64,000 nucleotides of DNA from Anaerosalibacter sp. Marseille-P3206 (GTDB taxonomy: Bacteria; Bacillota; Clostridia; Tissierellales; Sporanaerobacteraceae). The notes under the pieces were generated by a model. That model did not search any database, was not told the DNA's origin, and worked only from the letters and a program-made list of their open reading frames with translations. Positions 1-9,539 of the stretch are shown one piece after another. The first letter of the stretch is position 1; the number at the start of each line of letters is the position of its first letter. Made by a program: the position numbers and the translations under genes. The stretch covers positions 2,170,001 to 2,234,000 of the forward strand of contig NZ_FUHM01000002.1 of the NCBI RefSeq assembly GCF_900155565.1, written 5' to 3'.

Positions 1-1035
1 ACATCTTAGTTCTCCTGAAACAGTTTTGGCATCAAGTTGAAAATCTGAACTTTTAGGTAGTATTAATTTTAAATCTCCTGAAACAGTCTTTGCACTAATA
101 TCGTTGTTATAATCCTTATATGAAATTTCGATATCACCGGAAGTTGTATTTAACTGCATATCACCAATGGCATCTTTTACTTCAATATCTCCAGAAGTAG
201 AATTAAATACAAACTCATCAGATGATATATTTAAAGAGTCCAAATCTCCAGAAGTGGTATTCACAACTGCATTTTTAAATTTCAAGTCATTTAGATCAAT
301 ATCTCCTGAAACAGTGCTTATATTTAAATCATTAAAATCCATTTTAGATATATCAATATCTCCAGAAGTAGATACAATATTAATATTATTGCTATAGTTT
401 TTAGGAACATAAATATCTAATTTCAAATCAGAATAGTTAACACTAAATGGTTTTATCAATTTGTCATTTTTTGCATATATATAGAGTGTATTCCCAGATA
501 TTTTTGTTTTAAGTTTAGGAATATGGTTTGAATTTATTTTGCCAATATAATTAATTTTTACATCACTGCGATCATCTGGGATGAAGTTTACATCAACAAA
601 GGAAGTTTCTACAACTATATCTTTTACATCTGTTATATTTTCGCTTTTGCTTGTATTGATATTTTCACAATCCCCATTCCATGAAAAATCATCATATTCA
701 TCTGGATCCACTTCTTCTCCGTTTACATATACTCCCTTTGGTGAAATATCTACAACTTCACCTCCGTCATTTACATATACCCCACTAGGACTGATTTTCA
801 CTTCGGTACCATCTTCATCTTTCACATGTATACCGCTAAAACCTATTTTTACTTGTGAGCCATCTGCATCTATATTTAGTCCTTTAAAATCTTTGCCACT
901 GTGATTATTCCACTTGTTCCTGTGATTAATATTTAATCCTAATTGTTGCCCAGATAAATTGTATGAAAGAAAAGCAATACCAAAAGCAACAAGAGTTATA
1001 CCCGCCAAAATGGCAACTAGTTTTTTTACGTTCAT
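1..1035 (-). CDS. DUF4097-type putative adhesin/envelope protein (3' end outside window)
   Basis: The minus-strand frame is open from an ATG at 1035 to the window edge, so only the first 345 codons are seen. A ribosome site (AGGAGGGG) sits just upstream. The protein starts with two lysines and a hydrophobic segment (about residues 6-25), so it is anchored or secreted. After an Asn/Asp-rich linker come repeated short beta-strand units built on 'TSGDI' and 'VSGDL' motifs (about residues 215-345), the right-handed beta-helix repeat of DUF4097 proteins. It is the third gene of a padR / DUF1700 / DUF4097 set, an arrangement common in Firmicutes and often linked to cell-envelope stress. The biochemical role of the family is unknown. 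The family call is secure; a function beyond envelope location is inference. Confidence 0.85.
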   Translation of the reverse strand, partial: MNVKKLVAILAGITLVAFGIAFLSYNLSGQQLGLNINHRNKWNNHSGKDFKGLNIDADGSQVKIGFSGIHVKDEDGTEVKISPSGVYVNDGGEVVDISPKGVYVNGEEVDPDEYDDFSWNGDCENINTSKSENITDVKDIVVETSFVDVNFIPDDRSDVKINYIGKINSNHIPKLKTKISGNTLYIYAKNDKLIKPFSVNYSDLKLDIYVPKNYSNNINIVSTSGDIDISKMDFNDLNISTVSGDIDLNDLKFKNAVVNTTSGDLDSLNISSDEFVFNSTSGDIEVKDAIGDMQLNTTSGDIEISYKDYNNDISAKTVSGDLKLILPKSSDFQLDAKTVSGELRC

Positions 1036-1046
1036 AAAAACCCCTC

Positions 1047-1619
1047 CTATTTTTTAATAATATCAACATTCCACTTAAGATAACTTATAGTACCTTTGTA
1101 GAGTAGTTTTGTAAAATAGATACATGCAATAAAGAACAAAGCTCCTAAAGCGGTAAGCCCTATTCCAAAGGAAATAGATGTAATAGAGTTAACGCCAAAA
1201 GTCACTTGATAAGAGGAAAATGGAACAAACATTGTACCAAATATTGCACTTATTCCTCCAGCAACAAAACCTATGGATAGACCGTATAATCCAATGAGTA
1301 AACCTACAATGGCAATAAAAGGACCTAGAACAATTATAAAATTGAAAATACCAAGTGCCATTGCAGAAAAAACAGCTTTAAGAATATTTTTTGTAGATGG
1401 ATTTTGTTCAGCTTCATCAATTTTTGATGACACATTGTACATTTTTGCAATGTTTCTAGGATCTCCTAATTCCCTTGCTATTTCTTCTTCTGTTTTCTCT
1501 TTGGATAATCCAATTTGGAAATGTTCTTCATAGTCATAGATGATATCTTCTAATTCATCTGGTGGAAGCTTCTTTAAATAAGTCCTTAAGCTTTGAATAT
1601 ACTCAGCTTTAGTCATCAT
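1047..1619 (-). CDS. DUF1700 (HAAS-domain) membrane protein
   Basis: A 190-residue protein. The N-terminal third (about residues 1-80) is a charged helical segment ([18 protein letters not shown], then [10 protein letters not shown]), the signature of DUF1700/HAAS. It is followed by three or four hydrophobic helices (about 85-185), so the N-terminal domain is cytoplasmic and the rest is in the membrane. The start is placed at the ATG ATG pair at 1619/1616 because a GGAGGG site lies directly upstream; the longer reading frame would place that site inside the gene. The start overlaps the 3' end of the PadR gene, so the two are translationally coupled, and the DUF4097 gene follows 11 bases downstream. 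Members usually travel with a PadR repressor that probably controls the operon. No enzymatic role is known. Confidence 0.85.
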   Translation of the reverse strand: MMTKAEYIQSLRTYLKKLPPDELEDIIYDYEEHFQIGLSKEKTEEEIARELGDPRNIAKMYNVSSKIDEAEQNPSTKNILKAVFSAMALGIFNFIIVLGPFIAIVGLLIGLYGLSIGFVAGGISAIFGTMFVPFSSYQVTFGVNSITSISFGIGLTALGALFFIACIYFTKLLYKGTISYLKWNVDIIKK

Positions 1620-1929
1620 ATTCCCTCCTAACAATTGTATTAACCCCTTGAATAAAATGGTTCCATTCAGTAACTAGTTCTTCATAAGCTTTTTTGCCTT
1701 CTTCAGTTATTTCATAATACTTTCTTGGAGGACCTTCCTGAGATTCTTTTAAATAAGTTGTTACATATCCATCTTTTTTTAGTCTTCGTAAAAGGGGATA
1801 TATAGTACCTTCAGATATATCTATATATCTAGATATATACTCTACCAGCTCATAGCCATAATAGTCTCTTCTAAGAAGCATTGAAAGAACACAAAGCTCT
1901 AAAACTCCTTTTTTAAATTGTATATTCAT
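1609..1929 (-). CDS. PadR-family transcriptional regulator
   Basis: A 106-residue winged-helix protein matching the PadR family from end to end. It has the typical N-terminus ([18 protein letters not shown]), the recognition and wing region ([19 protein letters not shown], about residues 40-58), the 'PPRKYYEIT' strand pair of the wing, and a C-terminal dimerisation helix. The start at 1929 is chosen for a GGAG site seven bases upstream; the longer frame lacks one. It is the first gene of a three-gene minus-strand operon with DUF1700 and DUF4097 genes and overlaps the next gene by about ten bases. PadR proteins generally repress their own operon, so it likely controls the two envelope genes. 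The inducer cannot be deduced. Confidence 0.9.
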   Translation of the reverse strand: MNIQFKKGVLELCVLSMLLRRDYYGYELVEYISRYIDISEGTIYPLLRRLKKDGYVTTYLKESQEGPPRKYYEITEEGKKAYEELVTEWNHFIQGVNTIVRREYDD

Positions 1930-2016
1930 TGATTTTCTCCTTTTCACTGGTATATTAACTACATTATATACTACGCTACCTTTTTATGCAAGGTACTGAA
2001 TTAAAAATATATGCTT

Positions 2017-2052
2017 TAAAAAAGACAGGGGAAATGTTCCACCCTGTCTTTG
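2017..2052 (-). terminator. Rho-independent terminator after the RodA-like gene
   Basis: On the minus strand AAAGACAGGG pairs with CCCTGTCTTT (2042-2051 with 2021-2030) around a short loop and is followed by a T-run. It sits just after the stop codon of the RodA-like gene and upstream of the PadR operon. Confidence 0.85.
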
Positions 2053-2058
2053 AAAGCA

Positions 2059-3177
2059 TCAGAAATTCAAACCTTCTTTATGGAATCCTACACTTAAGGC
2101 TATACCAATACATATCATATTCATAAGCAAGAATGTACCACCATAACTCATAAATGGAAGTGGTATACCTGTAATTGGCATAAGACCAATGGTCATACCG
2201 ATATTTTCCCATATATGAACTGCTAACATAGCAGTTATTCCTGAAATCATAACAGAACCAAAGGTATCCTTTGTATTTCTTGCAATCCTTATCAGTCTAT
2301 AGAACATAATGAAATATAGTGATAGAAGAAGTAGTCCACCCATAAGGCCCAGTTCCTCACCTACAACAGCAAAAATCATATCTGTTTGCTTTTCGGGGAT
2401 AAATCCAAATTGGGTTTGTACACCTTTAAACAATCCTCTTCCAAATATTTTTCCAGAACCTATAGCGATTTTTACTTGACTCGCTTGATAACCTGCATTT
2501 GTAGTATCGTGTTCTGGGTCTAAAAACACGAATATTCTATTTTTCTGAAAATCATCTAGTGAAAACCAAAGTATAGGCAAACTTATAATACCAAGTATGA
2601 TTGCATATCCAAAGTATTTAAGTTTAAGTCCTGCTGCAAATAACATGACCATTACGAAAAACACAAATACAACTGCTGTTCCAAAGTCTGGTTGAAGAAG
2701 TATTAGTCCTATAGGTACTGCTGCAAATAATAATATTTTTAGTAGTACAAAGGGTTCATTGATACTATTCTTATTTTTATCAATAAACTGTGAAAGAGAT
2801 ATTATTAGTCCTACTTTAACAAATTCTGCAGGTTGAAAAGTAATACCTCCTATAGATAACCAACTTCGAGAACCCCAGTTTTTACCACCAGCTCCAGTGC
2901 TTGTTCCAAATATCAGTACAGCTACTAACAATAGATTGCATATTATATAAATTGGCATATAGAATTTTCCCAATAACTTATAGTCTATTGCAGTAAGGAA
3001 TATAATAGCTATAATGCCTAAAATCATAGAGATTCCTTGAACTTTAACAAAACGAGGATTTTCAAAGCTAGCTGTTGCACTTGTTATCATTAAAAGTCCA
3101 TATATACAAAGTAGTATTACGGTTATAAACAGTGCAAAATCAAATTTTTTAAGAATTTTTTTTCTAAATGTCAACAT
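2059..3177 (-). CDS. rodA: RodA/FtsW/SpoVE-family peptidoglycan glycosyltransferase
   Basis: A 372-residue polytopic membrane protein with about ten hydrophobic segments. It carries SEDS-family hallmarks: LQPDFGTA (about residue 160), GRGLFKGVQTQFGFIPEKQTDMIFAVVGEELG in the large extracellular loop (about 240-275), and PLPFMSYGG near the C-terminus (about 341-347). SEDS proteins polymerise lipid II into glycan strands and work with a class B PBP. 'FIPEKQTDMIFA' and the length favour RodA over FtsW, but no mreBCD or PBP gene is adjacent, so FtsW or SpoVE-type duty cannot be excluded. The start is set at 3177 because an AAAGGAG site precedes it; the longer frame would contain that site. A terminator follows. 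It stands alone as a single-gene unit. Confidence 0.88.
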   Translation of the reverse strand: MLTFRKKILKKFDFALFITVILLCIYGLLMITSATASFENPRFVKVQGISMILGIIAIIFLTAIDYKLLGKFYMPIYIICNLLLVAVLIFGTSTGAGGKNWGSRSWLSIGGITFQPAEFVKVGLIISLSQFIDKNKNSINEPFVLLKILLFAAVPIGLILLQPDFGTAVVFVFFVMVMLFAAGLKLKYFGYAIILGIISLPILWFSLDDFQKNRIFVFLDPEHDTTNAGYQASQVKIAIGSGKIFGRGLFKGVQTQFGFIPEKQTDMIFAVVGEELGLMGGLLLLSLYFIMFYRLIRIARNTKDTFGSVMISGITAMLAVHIWENIGMTIGLMPITGIPLPFMSYGGTFLLMNMICIGIALSVGFHKEGLNF

Positions 3178-3260
3178 TTGTATGACTCCTTTAATTGTTT
3201 TCAATTGTAATTATATCATAATTAATGTAAAGAAATAATATTTATTTTGAATGTAACTAG

Positions 3261-3980
3261 CTACTTCCAAATATTATTGTAGTCAAAGTTTTCTATGGCC
3301 TTTATTGTTTTATCTTGAAAATCAGGGTATTTATTTTCTATTTCTTTCAATATTTCATGAATTTCACTTCTTTTATTTAAATTGTCTTGAGGACAAACTT
3401 TATCTTTACCTAAAGGCAAATTTTCATCTTTTACAATTTTGTCAATAATATCTTCATCTATATAAATAAGAGGTCTTATTAATTTTAAATCATGTTTTTC
3501 ATTATAAATATTTGGCTTAAATGTTTCGAGCTTTCCTGTATATATAAGGTTTAGTAGAAATGTTGTAGTTACATCTGTTTTGTGATGACCATAGGCAATT
3601 TTGTTTATATCATTTTGTTTAGCTATTCTAGCCAAAGCTCCTCTCTTCATCTTAGAACAAAGGTAACAGGGGCTTTTACTTTGGTCAAATATTTTGTCAA
3701 CAATATCAATGGATTCATATATAAAAGTTACATTGTTTTCTTTGCAAAAGAGCTCTACATCTTGCATATTAATACCGATACCTATATCTATATGAACACC
3801 TATTAAGTCAAAGTCTAAATAAGAAAATTTTCTTAACAGTATAAGAGAGTACAATAGAAATATACTATCTTTTCCACCAGATAGTCCAACTAGTATTCTA
3901 TCATTGTTTTCTATCATATGATATTTTTCTACTGCATTTCTTATATCATTCAAGAAAAGTTTATTGTACCACTTTTTCAT
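3261..3980 (-). CDS. TtcA-like PP-loop tRNA thiolation enzyme
   Basis: A 239-residue PP-loop ATPase. SGGKDS (residues 34-39) is the pyrophosphate-binding loop. C105 and C108 in 'PCYLCSKMKRGAL' match the conserved CxxC that carries the iron-sulfur cluster and sulfur in TtcA. GHHKTD (131-136) matches the family's GHH-D motif, and a further cysteine (C196) lies in the C-terminal part. TtcA makes 2-thiocytidine at position 32 of some tRNAs; related Firmicute proteins are less well characterised, so the exact tRNA substrate is inferred. It acts in the cytoplasm and uses ATP. It is transcribed alone on the minus strand, diverging from queG, another tRNA-modification gene. Confidence 0.82.
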   Translation of the reverse strand: MKKWYNKLFLNDIRNAVEKYHMIENNDRILVGLSGGKDSIFLLYSLILLRKFSYLDFDLIGVHIDIGIGINMQDVELFCKENNVTFIYESIDIVDKIFDQSKSPCYLCSKMKRGALARIAKQNDINKIAYGHHKTDVTTTFLLNLIYTGKLETFKPNIYNEKHDLKLIRPLIYIDEDIIDKIVKDENLPLGKDKVCPQDNLNKRSEIHEILKEIENKYPDFQDKTIKAIENFDYNNIWK

Positions 3981-4059
3981 AATTTAACCTCCATTTTTCT
4001 TCTATATACTTCTTACTAAATGATATAATAAATATAATGAAAATAAAAGGAAGATGCAC

Positions 4060-5187
4060 ATGAAATTAAAACAATTTATTGTAGAAGTAGCAAGAAAAGT
4101 AGGAATAGATATTATAGGTTTTACAGATTGTAATATATTGGATAATATAGAGGATTATCTATTGGAAAGAATTGAAGACAATAGGATAACTGAATTTGAA
4201 GAAAGAGATATAAAAAAGAGGATAGATCCTAAAAAGGTATTTCCTGATTGTAATAGTATTATTGTATTAGGTATTTCTTATAATGTTGATTTCAATGAAT
4301 ACCCAAGTTATAAACTCAAAGGGAAAATTTCAAAGTCATCTTGGGGAGAAGATTATCATAGAGTAGTAAAAGACAAGATGGATAAACTTGTATATGAAAT
4401 AGAAAAAGTAGTTGATTTTAAATATTTGTCTTTTGTAGACACAGGACCACTTGTAGATAGGGAATTGGCAATGAAGGCTGGTGTAGGCTGGTATGGAAAG
4501 AATTGCTCAATTATCAATGATGAGTATGGTTCATTTATTTTTATAGGATATATATTGACTGATTTAGAAATAGAAAGTGACAATTCTATACAGAGTAAGT
4601 GCGGGAATTGTGAAAGATGTCTAAAAGCTTGCCCTACAGGAGCATTAGAAGGAGCATATAAGTTTAATCCGAAAAAATGTATTTCTTATCTTACCCAAAC
4701 AAAAGAAAGAATACCATATGAATTACGGGAAAAAATGGGTATTAGTATATATGGTTGTGATGTTTGTCAACTTGCCTGCCCTAAAAATAGCGAAGCAATA
4801 AAAAGTAAGTCAAAGGAATTTATTCCTAAGGTCACAAAGGGATTTGTTGATATAGAGGAAATGCTTGAAATGTCAAATAGTGAATTCAAAGAAAAATATG
4901 GGTCTATGGCAGGGAGTTGGAGAGGGAAAAATGTTCTAAAGAGGAATTGTTTGATAGCTTTGGGAAATATGAAAAATAAACATAATATTCCACTATTAAA
5001 AAAGGTGTTATTAGATTCTAGTCCGATGGTGAGAGAATATGCGGCTTGGGCTATACTTAAAACTGATTATAATATAGGCGTTAAAGCAGTAGCAGAGGTT
5101 ATAAAAGTGGAAAAAGATATAGATGTAAAAGAAGAAATGCAAAGATTGTTAAAATATTTTCACAAAAAAATATTCAATGTTTCATAA
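4060..5187 (+). CDS. queG: Epoxyqueuosine reductase
   Basis: A 375-residue enzyme catalysing the last step of queuosine synthesis in tRNA: cobalamin-dependent reduction of epoxyqueuosine. It has a QueG N-terminal domain with the catalytic-type Asp in 'DTGPLVDRELA' (about D133), two [4Fe-4S] cysteine sets (CGNCERCLKACP, about 181-191, and CDVCQLACP, about 233-240) and C-terminal HEAT-like repeats (about 290-370). The ATG at 4060 is chosen because the AGGAAG site is too close to the ATG at 4054. Neighbours: the divergent TtcA-like gene upstream and kbl downstream. It needs a cobalamin cofactor, which agrees with the BtuFCD-type importer further along. Confidence 0.93.
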   Translation: MKLKQFIVEVARKVGIDIIGFTDCNILDNIEDYLLERIEDNRITEFEERDIKKRIDPKKVFPDCNSIIVLGISYNVDFNEYPSYKLKGKISKSSWGEDYHRVVKDKMDKLVYEIEKVVDFKYLSFVDTGPLVDRELAMKAGVGWYGKNCSIINDEYGSFIFIGYILTDLEIESDNSIQSKCGNCERCLKACPTGALEGAYKFNPKKCISYLTQTKERIPYELREKMGISIYGCDVCQLACPKNSEAIKSKSKEFIPKVTKGFVDIEEMLEMSNSEFKEKYGSMAGSWRGKNVLKRNCLIALGNMKNKHNIPLLKKVLLDSSPMVREYAAWAILKTDYNIGVKAVAEVIKVEKDIDVKEEMQRLLKYFHKKIFNVS

Positions 5188-5263
5188 AAATTCCTTATTA
5201 TATGATATACTATATTTGAACAATTTTTAACTTTTTCTCAAATCTAAATTAGGAGGGAAAAAC

Positions 5264-6454
5264 ATGGGAAATGTACATGAATTAAATTATTTAAAAGAAA
5301 AAATACAAGGTTTAAAGGATGATGGAGTTTATAGAAAACTTCCTGTTTTAAATGGTGCAAATGAAGCTGAAGTTATACTAAATGGAAAGAATGTTATAAA
5401 CTTATCATCAAACAACTATTTGGGATTCGCAAATCACCCAAGACTAAAGAAAGCTGCTATTGAAGCAGTAGAAAAATATGGTGTTGGTTCAGGTGCTGTT
5501 AGAACTATCGTTGGAAACATGGACATCCATGAAAACTTAGAAAAAGTACTTTCAGAGTTTAAACGTGAAGAAGCAGCATTTATCTATCAATCAGGATTTA
5601 ATTGTAATGCTGGAACTATCCAAGCTATAACAGAAAAGGGAGATTTAATAATTTCTGATGAACTAAATCACGCTTCTATTATAGATGGAACAAGACTTTC
5701 TAAAGCTGACAAAGCTATATTTAAACATGCTGATATGGATAGTCTTGAAAGTGTACTTAAAGAAAATAGAGATAAATACAGAAATATACTTATCATCACT
5801 GATGGTGTATTCAGTATGGATGGAGATATTGCAAAATTACCTGAGATAGTAGAATTAGCTGAAAAATATGAAGCTATGACATATGTTGACGATGCTCATG
5901 GTTCAGGAGTACTTGGAGAAAGTGGAAGAGGTACAGTTGACCACTTTGGACTACATGGAAGAGTTGACTTCTCAATTGGTACATTATCAAAAGCAATAGG
6001 TGTTGTTGGTGGTTATGTAGCAGGAAGCCAAACAATGTATGAATGGTTAAATCATAGAGCTAGACCAGTACTATTCAGTACTTCACTTCCTCCAGCAGCA
6101 GTTGGAGCTATAACAGAAGCTCTTACAATGCTTATGGAATCAACTGAATATACTGATAGACTATGGGACAATGCAAAATACTTTAAAGCTAAACTTGGTA
6201 CATTAGGATTTAACACAGGACATAGTGAAACTCCAATAACTCCAGTAATAATTGGAGATGAAGCAAAGACTATGGAATTCAGTAGAAAGTTACTTGAAAA
6301 TGGAGTTTTCGTATCAGCTATAGTATTCCCAACAGTACCAAGAGGAACAGGAAGAGTTAGATGTATGGTAACAGCAGCTCATACAAAAGAACAATTAGAC
6401 AGAGCAGTAGCTGCATTTGAAAAAGTAGGAAAAGAAATGAACATATTAAAATAA
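5264..6454 (+). CDS. kbl: Glycine C-acetyltransferase (2-amino-3-ketobutyrate CoA ligase)
   Basis: A 396-residue PLP enzyme of the alpha-oxoamine synthase family. It cleaves 2-amino-3-oxobutyrate with CoA into glycine and acetyl-CoA. Visible landmarks are NLSSNNYLG (46-54), the [10 protein letters not shown] region (75-84), DELNHAS (132-138), [11 protein letters not shown] (208-218) and the PLP-binding Lys243 in '[12 protein letters not shown]'. The length is normal for Kbl. A good AGGAGG site precedes the ATG. The usual partner tdh (threonine dehydrogenase) is not adjacent. In an organism with glycine reductase, Kbl would feed threonine-derived carbon into glycine; that link is inference. 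Close relatives (KBL versus BioF/SPT) share the fold, but the sequence reads as Kbl. Confidence 0.92.
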   Translation: MGNVHELNYLKEKIQGLKDDGVYRKLPVLNGANEAEVILNGKNVINLSSNNYLGFANHPRLKKAAIEAVEKYGVGSGAVRTIVGNMDIHENLEKVLSEFKREEAAFIYQSGFNCNAGTIQAITEKGDLIISDELNHASIIDGTRLSKADKAIFKHADMDSLESVLKENRDKYRNILIITDGVFSMDGDIAKLPEIVELAEKYEAMTYVDDAHGSGVLGESGRGTVDHFGLHGRVDFSIGTLSKAIGVVGGYVAGSQTMYEWLNHRARPVLFSTSLPPAAVGAITEALTMLMESTEYTDRLWDNAKYFKAKLGTLGFNTGHSETPITPVIIGDEAKTMEFSRKLLENGVFVSAIVFPTVPRGTGRVRCMVTAAHTKEQLDRAVAAFEKVGKEMNILK

Positions 6455-6460
6455 TACAAG

Positions 6461-6485
6461 GAGGGGGTTGTTCCCCCTCTTAATT
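6461..6485 (+). terminator. Probable terminator after kbl
   Basis: GAGGGGG and CCCCCTC form a seven-pair GC stem with a five-base loop directly after the kbl stop. The following T-content is weak (TTAATTAAT), so it may terminate only partly. Confidence 0.55.
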
Positions 6486-6516
6486 AATACATATAGGTAA
6501 TATATGAGGTGGTATT

Positions 6517-6798
6517 ATGATTATAGGTGCTTGTACAATTAAACTTTTGATATACGAATCAAATTCATTAAAAGAAAAAAGACATGTTATAAAAAGCATA
6601 ATAGGAAAGATTCAATCTAGATTCAATGTCTCTATTGCTGAAGTAGATTTAAACGATAGCTGGAAGACTTCCGTTATAGGTTTTGCATGTGTTACAAATG
6701 ATACATCTCATGCCAATCAAATGGTATCAAATGTCATAAAGTTTATTGACAAGGATAGCAGAGTTGAAATTGTAGATTATAGTATTGAAATATTGTAG
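6517..6798 (+). CDS. DUF503 family protein (YlxP-like)
   Basis: A 93-residue protein matching DUF503 along its whole length: an N-terminal beta strand (MIIGACTIKLLI), 'SNSLKEKRHVIKSII' (about 16-30), an 'RFNVSIAEV' strand, 'WKTSVIGFACV', and a C-terminal VEIVDYSIEIL strand. B. subtilis YlxP is the best-known member and has a ferredoxin-like fold. Its gene often sits near translation or ribosome-assembly genes and the role is unproven. It is followed closely by nth, so the two are probably co-transcribed. The ribosome site GAGGTGG is well placed. Confidence 0.88.
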   Translation: MIIGACTIKLLIYESNSLKEKRHVIKSIIGKIQSRFNVSIAEVDLNDSWKTSVIGFACVTNDTSHANQMVSNVIKFIDKDSRVEIVDYSIEIL

Positions 6799-6806
6799 GT
6801 GATAAT

Positions 6807-7454
6807 GTGAAAAAAACGCTTAAGAAAAGTGAGATAAGTGAAGTTTTAAAAATTCTTGAAGAAGTTTATCCAGATGCAAAGGCTGAATTGAATTTTTCTA
6901 ATCCCTTTGAACTTTTGATTGCCACTATTCTATCTGCTCAATGTACGGATGTTAGAGTTAATAAAGTAACCAAAGAGCTTTTTAAAGAATATAAAACTCC
7001 TGAGGATTACTTAAATTTATCTCAAGAGGAATTAGGAGAGAAAATAAGAAGTTGTGGGTTTTACAATAACAAAAGCAAAAATATTTTAGGTACATGTGAA
7101 GCTTTAGTAAGTAATTACGATGGACAAGTTCCTAATACAAGAGAAGAACTGATTAAGCTTCCGGGAGTAGGTAGAAAAACTGCAAATGTAGTACTTAGTA
7201 ATGCTTTTTCTGTAGATGCAATAGCTGTTGATACTCATGTTTTTAGGGTGTCAAATAGAATAGGTTTATCTAGTAGTGGAAATGTATTAGATACGGAAAA
7301 AGATTTAATGAAAAATATTGAAAAATCTATGTGGTCAAAAGCACATCATCTGTTAATATTTCATGGGAGACGAATTTGCAAAGCTAGAAAACCAAAATGT
7401 GAAATTTGCCCAATAATCAAATATTGCATATATTACGAAGAAAACTTACAATAA
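6807..7454 (+). CDS. nth: Endonuclease III
   Basis: A 215-residue base-excision repair glycosylase/AP-lyase that removes oxidised pyrimidines. The helix-hairpin-helix 'LPGVGRKTANVV' contains the catalytic Lys124, and the catalytic Asp142 lies in 'VDTHVFRVSNR'. The C-terminal [4Fe-4S] cluster cysteines are 191, 198, 201 and 207 (spacing C-X6-C-X2-C-X5-C). The start is a GTG at 6807: the nearby ATG at 6805 runs straight into a stop. It follows the DUF503 gene by 8 bases. Nothing is missing. Confidence 0.95.
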   Translation: MKKTLKKSEISEVLKILEEVYPDAKAELNFSNPFELLIATILSAQCTDVRVNKVTKELFKEYKTPEDYLNLSQEELGEKIRSCGFYNNKSKNILGTCEALVSNYDGQVPNTREELIKLPGVGRKTANVVLSNAFSVDAIAVDTHVFRVSNRIGLSSSGNVLDTEKDLMKNIEKSMWSKAHHLLIFHGRRICKARKPKCEICPIIKYCIYYEENLQ

Positions 7455-7504
7455 AAAGGTAGGACAATTATGTTAAATGAAGATATAAAAGAGAGGGTAT
7501 GTAT

Positions 7505-9487
7505 ATGGAAATTTCAAATAGAGTTATTAAAGAACCAGAAAAGTTAATATTTTCATTAGACATAGGGACTAGGACAGTAATAGGAATAGTTGGTGAATAT
7601 GATGATGGGAACTTTAAAATAATTGAAAGTACTATAAAAGAGCACAATAAGAGAAATATGTATGATGGACAAATTCATGATATAGAAGGAGTAACCAAAG
7701 TAGTAAAAGAAGTAAAAGAAGAACTAGAAGAAAAATTAGGAATAACTCTGAAAAAAGTCGCTATTGCAGCAGCAGGTAGAGCATTAAAGACTAGTAGAGT
7801 AAAGATAGATAAGGAAATTGACATAACAACTGAGATAACTAGACAAATGATTGAAGCTCTTGAACTTGAAGCAGTGCAGAAAGCGGAAGAAGCTTTAGAT
7901 GTAGAAAAAACTGGAAAGGATTTCAGATACTATTGCATTGGGTATAGTGTAGTTAACTATTATTTAGATGAAAGTTTCATAGAAAATCTTGAAGGCCATA
8001 AGGGTGAAAAAATGTCTGTAGACCTTTTAGCTACATTTTTACCTCAAATAGTAGTAGATAGCTTATATGCTGTAGTAAGCAGAGCAGGACTTCAAGTAGC
8101 AAATATAACTTTAGAGCCTATTGCTGCTATAAATGTTGCTATCAAACAAAATTTACGACTTTTAAATTTGGCATTAGTAGACATAGGAGCTGGTACATCA
8201 GATATTGCTATAACCAAAGATGGAACTATTGTTGCATATGCTATGACTTCAACAGCAGGAGATGAGTTAACAGAATCACTAGCTAAAAACTTCCTATTAG
8301 ATTTTGATTCTAGTGAAAAATTAAAGGTAAGTTTAAATAGTGAAGAAATTCATGAATTTCAAGATATAGTGGGTATTGAACATAGTATGAGTACTGATGA
8401 AATTGTTTCAAGTATAGAAGATGTAATAGATAATTTAGCCAAAGAAATAAGCGAAAAAATCATAGAGTATAATGGAAAAGCTCCAAGTGCAGTATTTTTA
8501 ATAGGAGGAAGTAGTCAAATTCCTAGACTAAATGAATACATTGCAAACTATTTGGGTCTTCCAAAAGAAAGAGTAGCTATAAGAGATGTATCACATATTG
8601 AGAATATATTTGGAATAACAGATGAGCTTAAAGGGCCAGATATAGTTACTCCTATTGGTATTGCAATGGAAGGAGTAAATAACAAATATAAAAATTTTTT
8701 AGATATATATGTTAATGGCGAAGAGTTAAAAGTATTTAATACAGATTTGGTAAAAGTAGCAGATATCCTTGTCCTTATTGGATATAATCCACGAAAATTA
8801 ATCCCTGAAAAAGGTGAAGATTTTATTTATTATGTAAATGGGAAGAAGGAAATTGTTAGTGGAGAATTAGGTAAGCCTGCTGAAATATATGTAAATGGTG
8901 AGCTAGGAAGTATAAATACTAAGTTAAATGATAGGGATTATTTAGAAATTAGAGAAGGAACAAAAGGCAATAAAAATATACCATATCTTTATGATTGTGT
9001 TCCATTTGAAAAGATGGTAATCTTAGATAATGAAGAAATACAGTTAATATTTGATATAAAAGTAAATGGGATGAGAACCAATGACAATATAAGACTTAAA
9101 AATGGGGACAAAATAGAATATAATGAGATTGAAGATGTGTATGATTTGATTAGCTATTTAAAATTAGATAAAAACAAATATTCTCTATATAAAAATGAGG
9201 AACAATTGGATTTAAATTATATTCTTAACAATGGAGATGTACTTGAAATAAAGGCCTTAGCTAATAAAAAATCCGAAAAAAACAATATAAGATTAATCAT
9301 AAATGGTGAAGAAAAAATCATTTATCATAATAAGGAGAAATTTATATTTGTCGATATATTTAATTACATTGATTTTGATATTACAAAAGCTAAAGGAAAA
9401 CTTATATTGAAATTAAATGGAAGAGATGCTGAATATATGGAACAATTAAACCATGGAGATGAGATAGATATTTATTGGGAGAACTGA
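7505..9487 (+). CDS. FtsA-like actin-fold ATPase with long C-terminal extension
   Basis: A 660-residue protein. Residues about 1-400 are an FtsA/PilM-type actin fold: phosphate-1 loop 'FSLDIGTRTVIGIVG' near the N-terminus, phosphate-2 'ALVDIGAGTSDIAI' (about 225), and the adenosine motif 'VFLIGGSSQIPRL' (about 330). The following ~260 residues are not part of classical FtsA. They contain repeated beta-rich units carrying 'VNGEEL', 'VNGKKE', 'VNGELG', 'VNGMRT' and 'INGEEK'. This architecture is known in Clostridia as 'cell division protein FtsA' of about 700 residues, but no ftsZ or ftsQ is nearby, so a division role is not shown. The ATG at 7505 fits the GAGAGGG site better than the one at 7499. 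It precedes the vanW-like gene. Confidence 0.8.
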   Translation: MEISNRVIKEPEKLIFSLDIGTRTVIGIVGEYDDGNFKIIESTIKEHNKRNMYDGQIHDIEGVTKVVKEVKEELEEKLGITLKKVAIAAAGRALKTSRVKIDKEIDITTEITRQMIEALELEAVQKAEEALDVEKTGKDFRYYCIGYSVVNYYLDESFIENLEGHKGEKMSVDLLATFLPQIVVDSLYAVVSRAGLQVANITLEPIAAINVAIKQNLRLLNLALVDIGAGTSDIAITKDGTIVAYAMTSTAGDELTESLAKNFLLDFDSSEKLKVSLNSEEIHEFQDIVGIEHSMSTDEIVSSIEDVIDNLAKEISEKIIEYNGKAPSAVFLIGGSSQIPRLNEYIANYLGLPKERVAIRDVSHIENIFGITDELKGPDIVTPIGIAMEGVNNKYKNFLDIYVNGEELKVFNTDLVKVADILVLIGYNPRKLIPEKGEDFIYYVNGKKEIVSGELGKPAEIYVNGELGSINTKLNDRDYLEIREGTKGNKNIPYLYDCVPFEKMVILDNEEIQLIFDIKVNGMRTNDNIRLKNGDKIEYNEIEDVYDLISYLKLDKNKYSLYKNEEQLDLNYILNNGDVLEIKALANKKSEKNNIRLIINGEEKIIYHNKEKFIFVDIFNYIDFDITKAKGKLILKLNGRDAEYMEQLNHGDEIDIYWEN

Positions 9488-9539
9488 TTAGTTTAAGGCA
9501 AAGTACAATAATACATGAATTAAAGGGTGGAGAAAAAGT

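Noticed and set aside
167-904. Plus-strand open frames of 76 and 107 codons
   Set aside because: They are antisense to the clear DUF4097 gene and have no ribosome site or recognisable protein.
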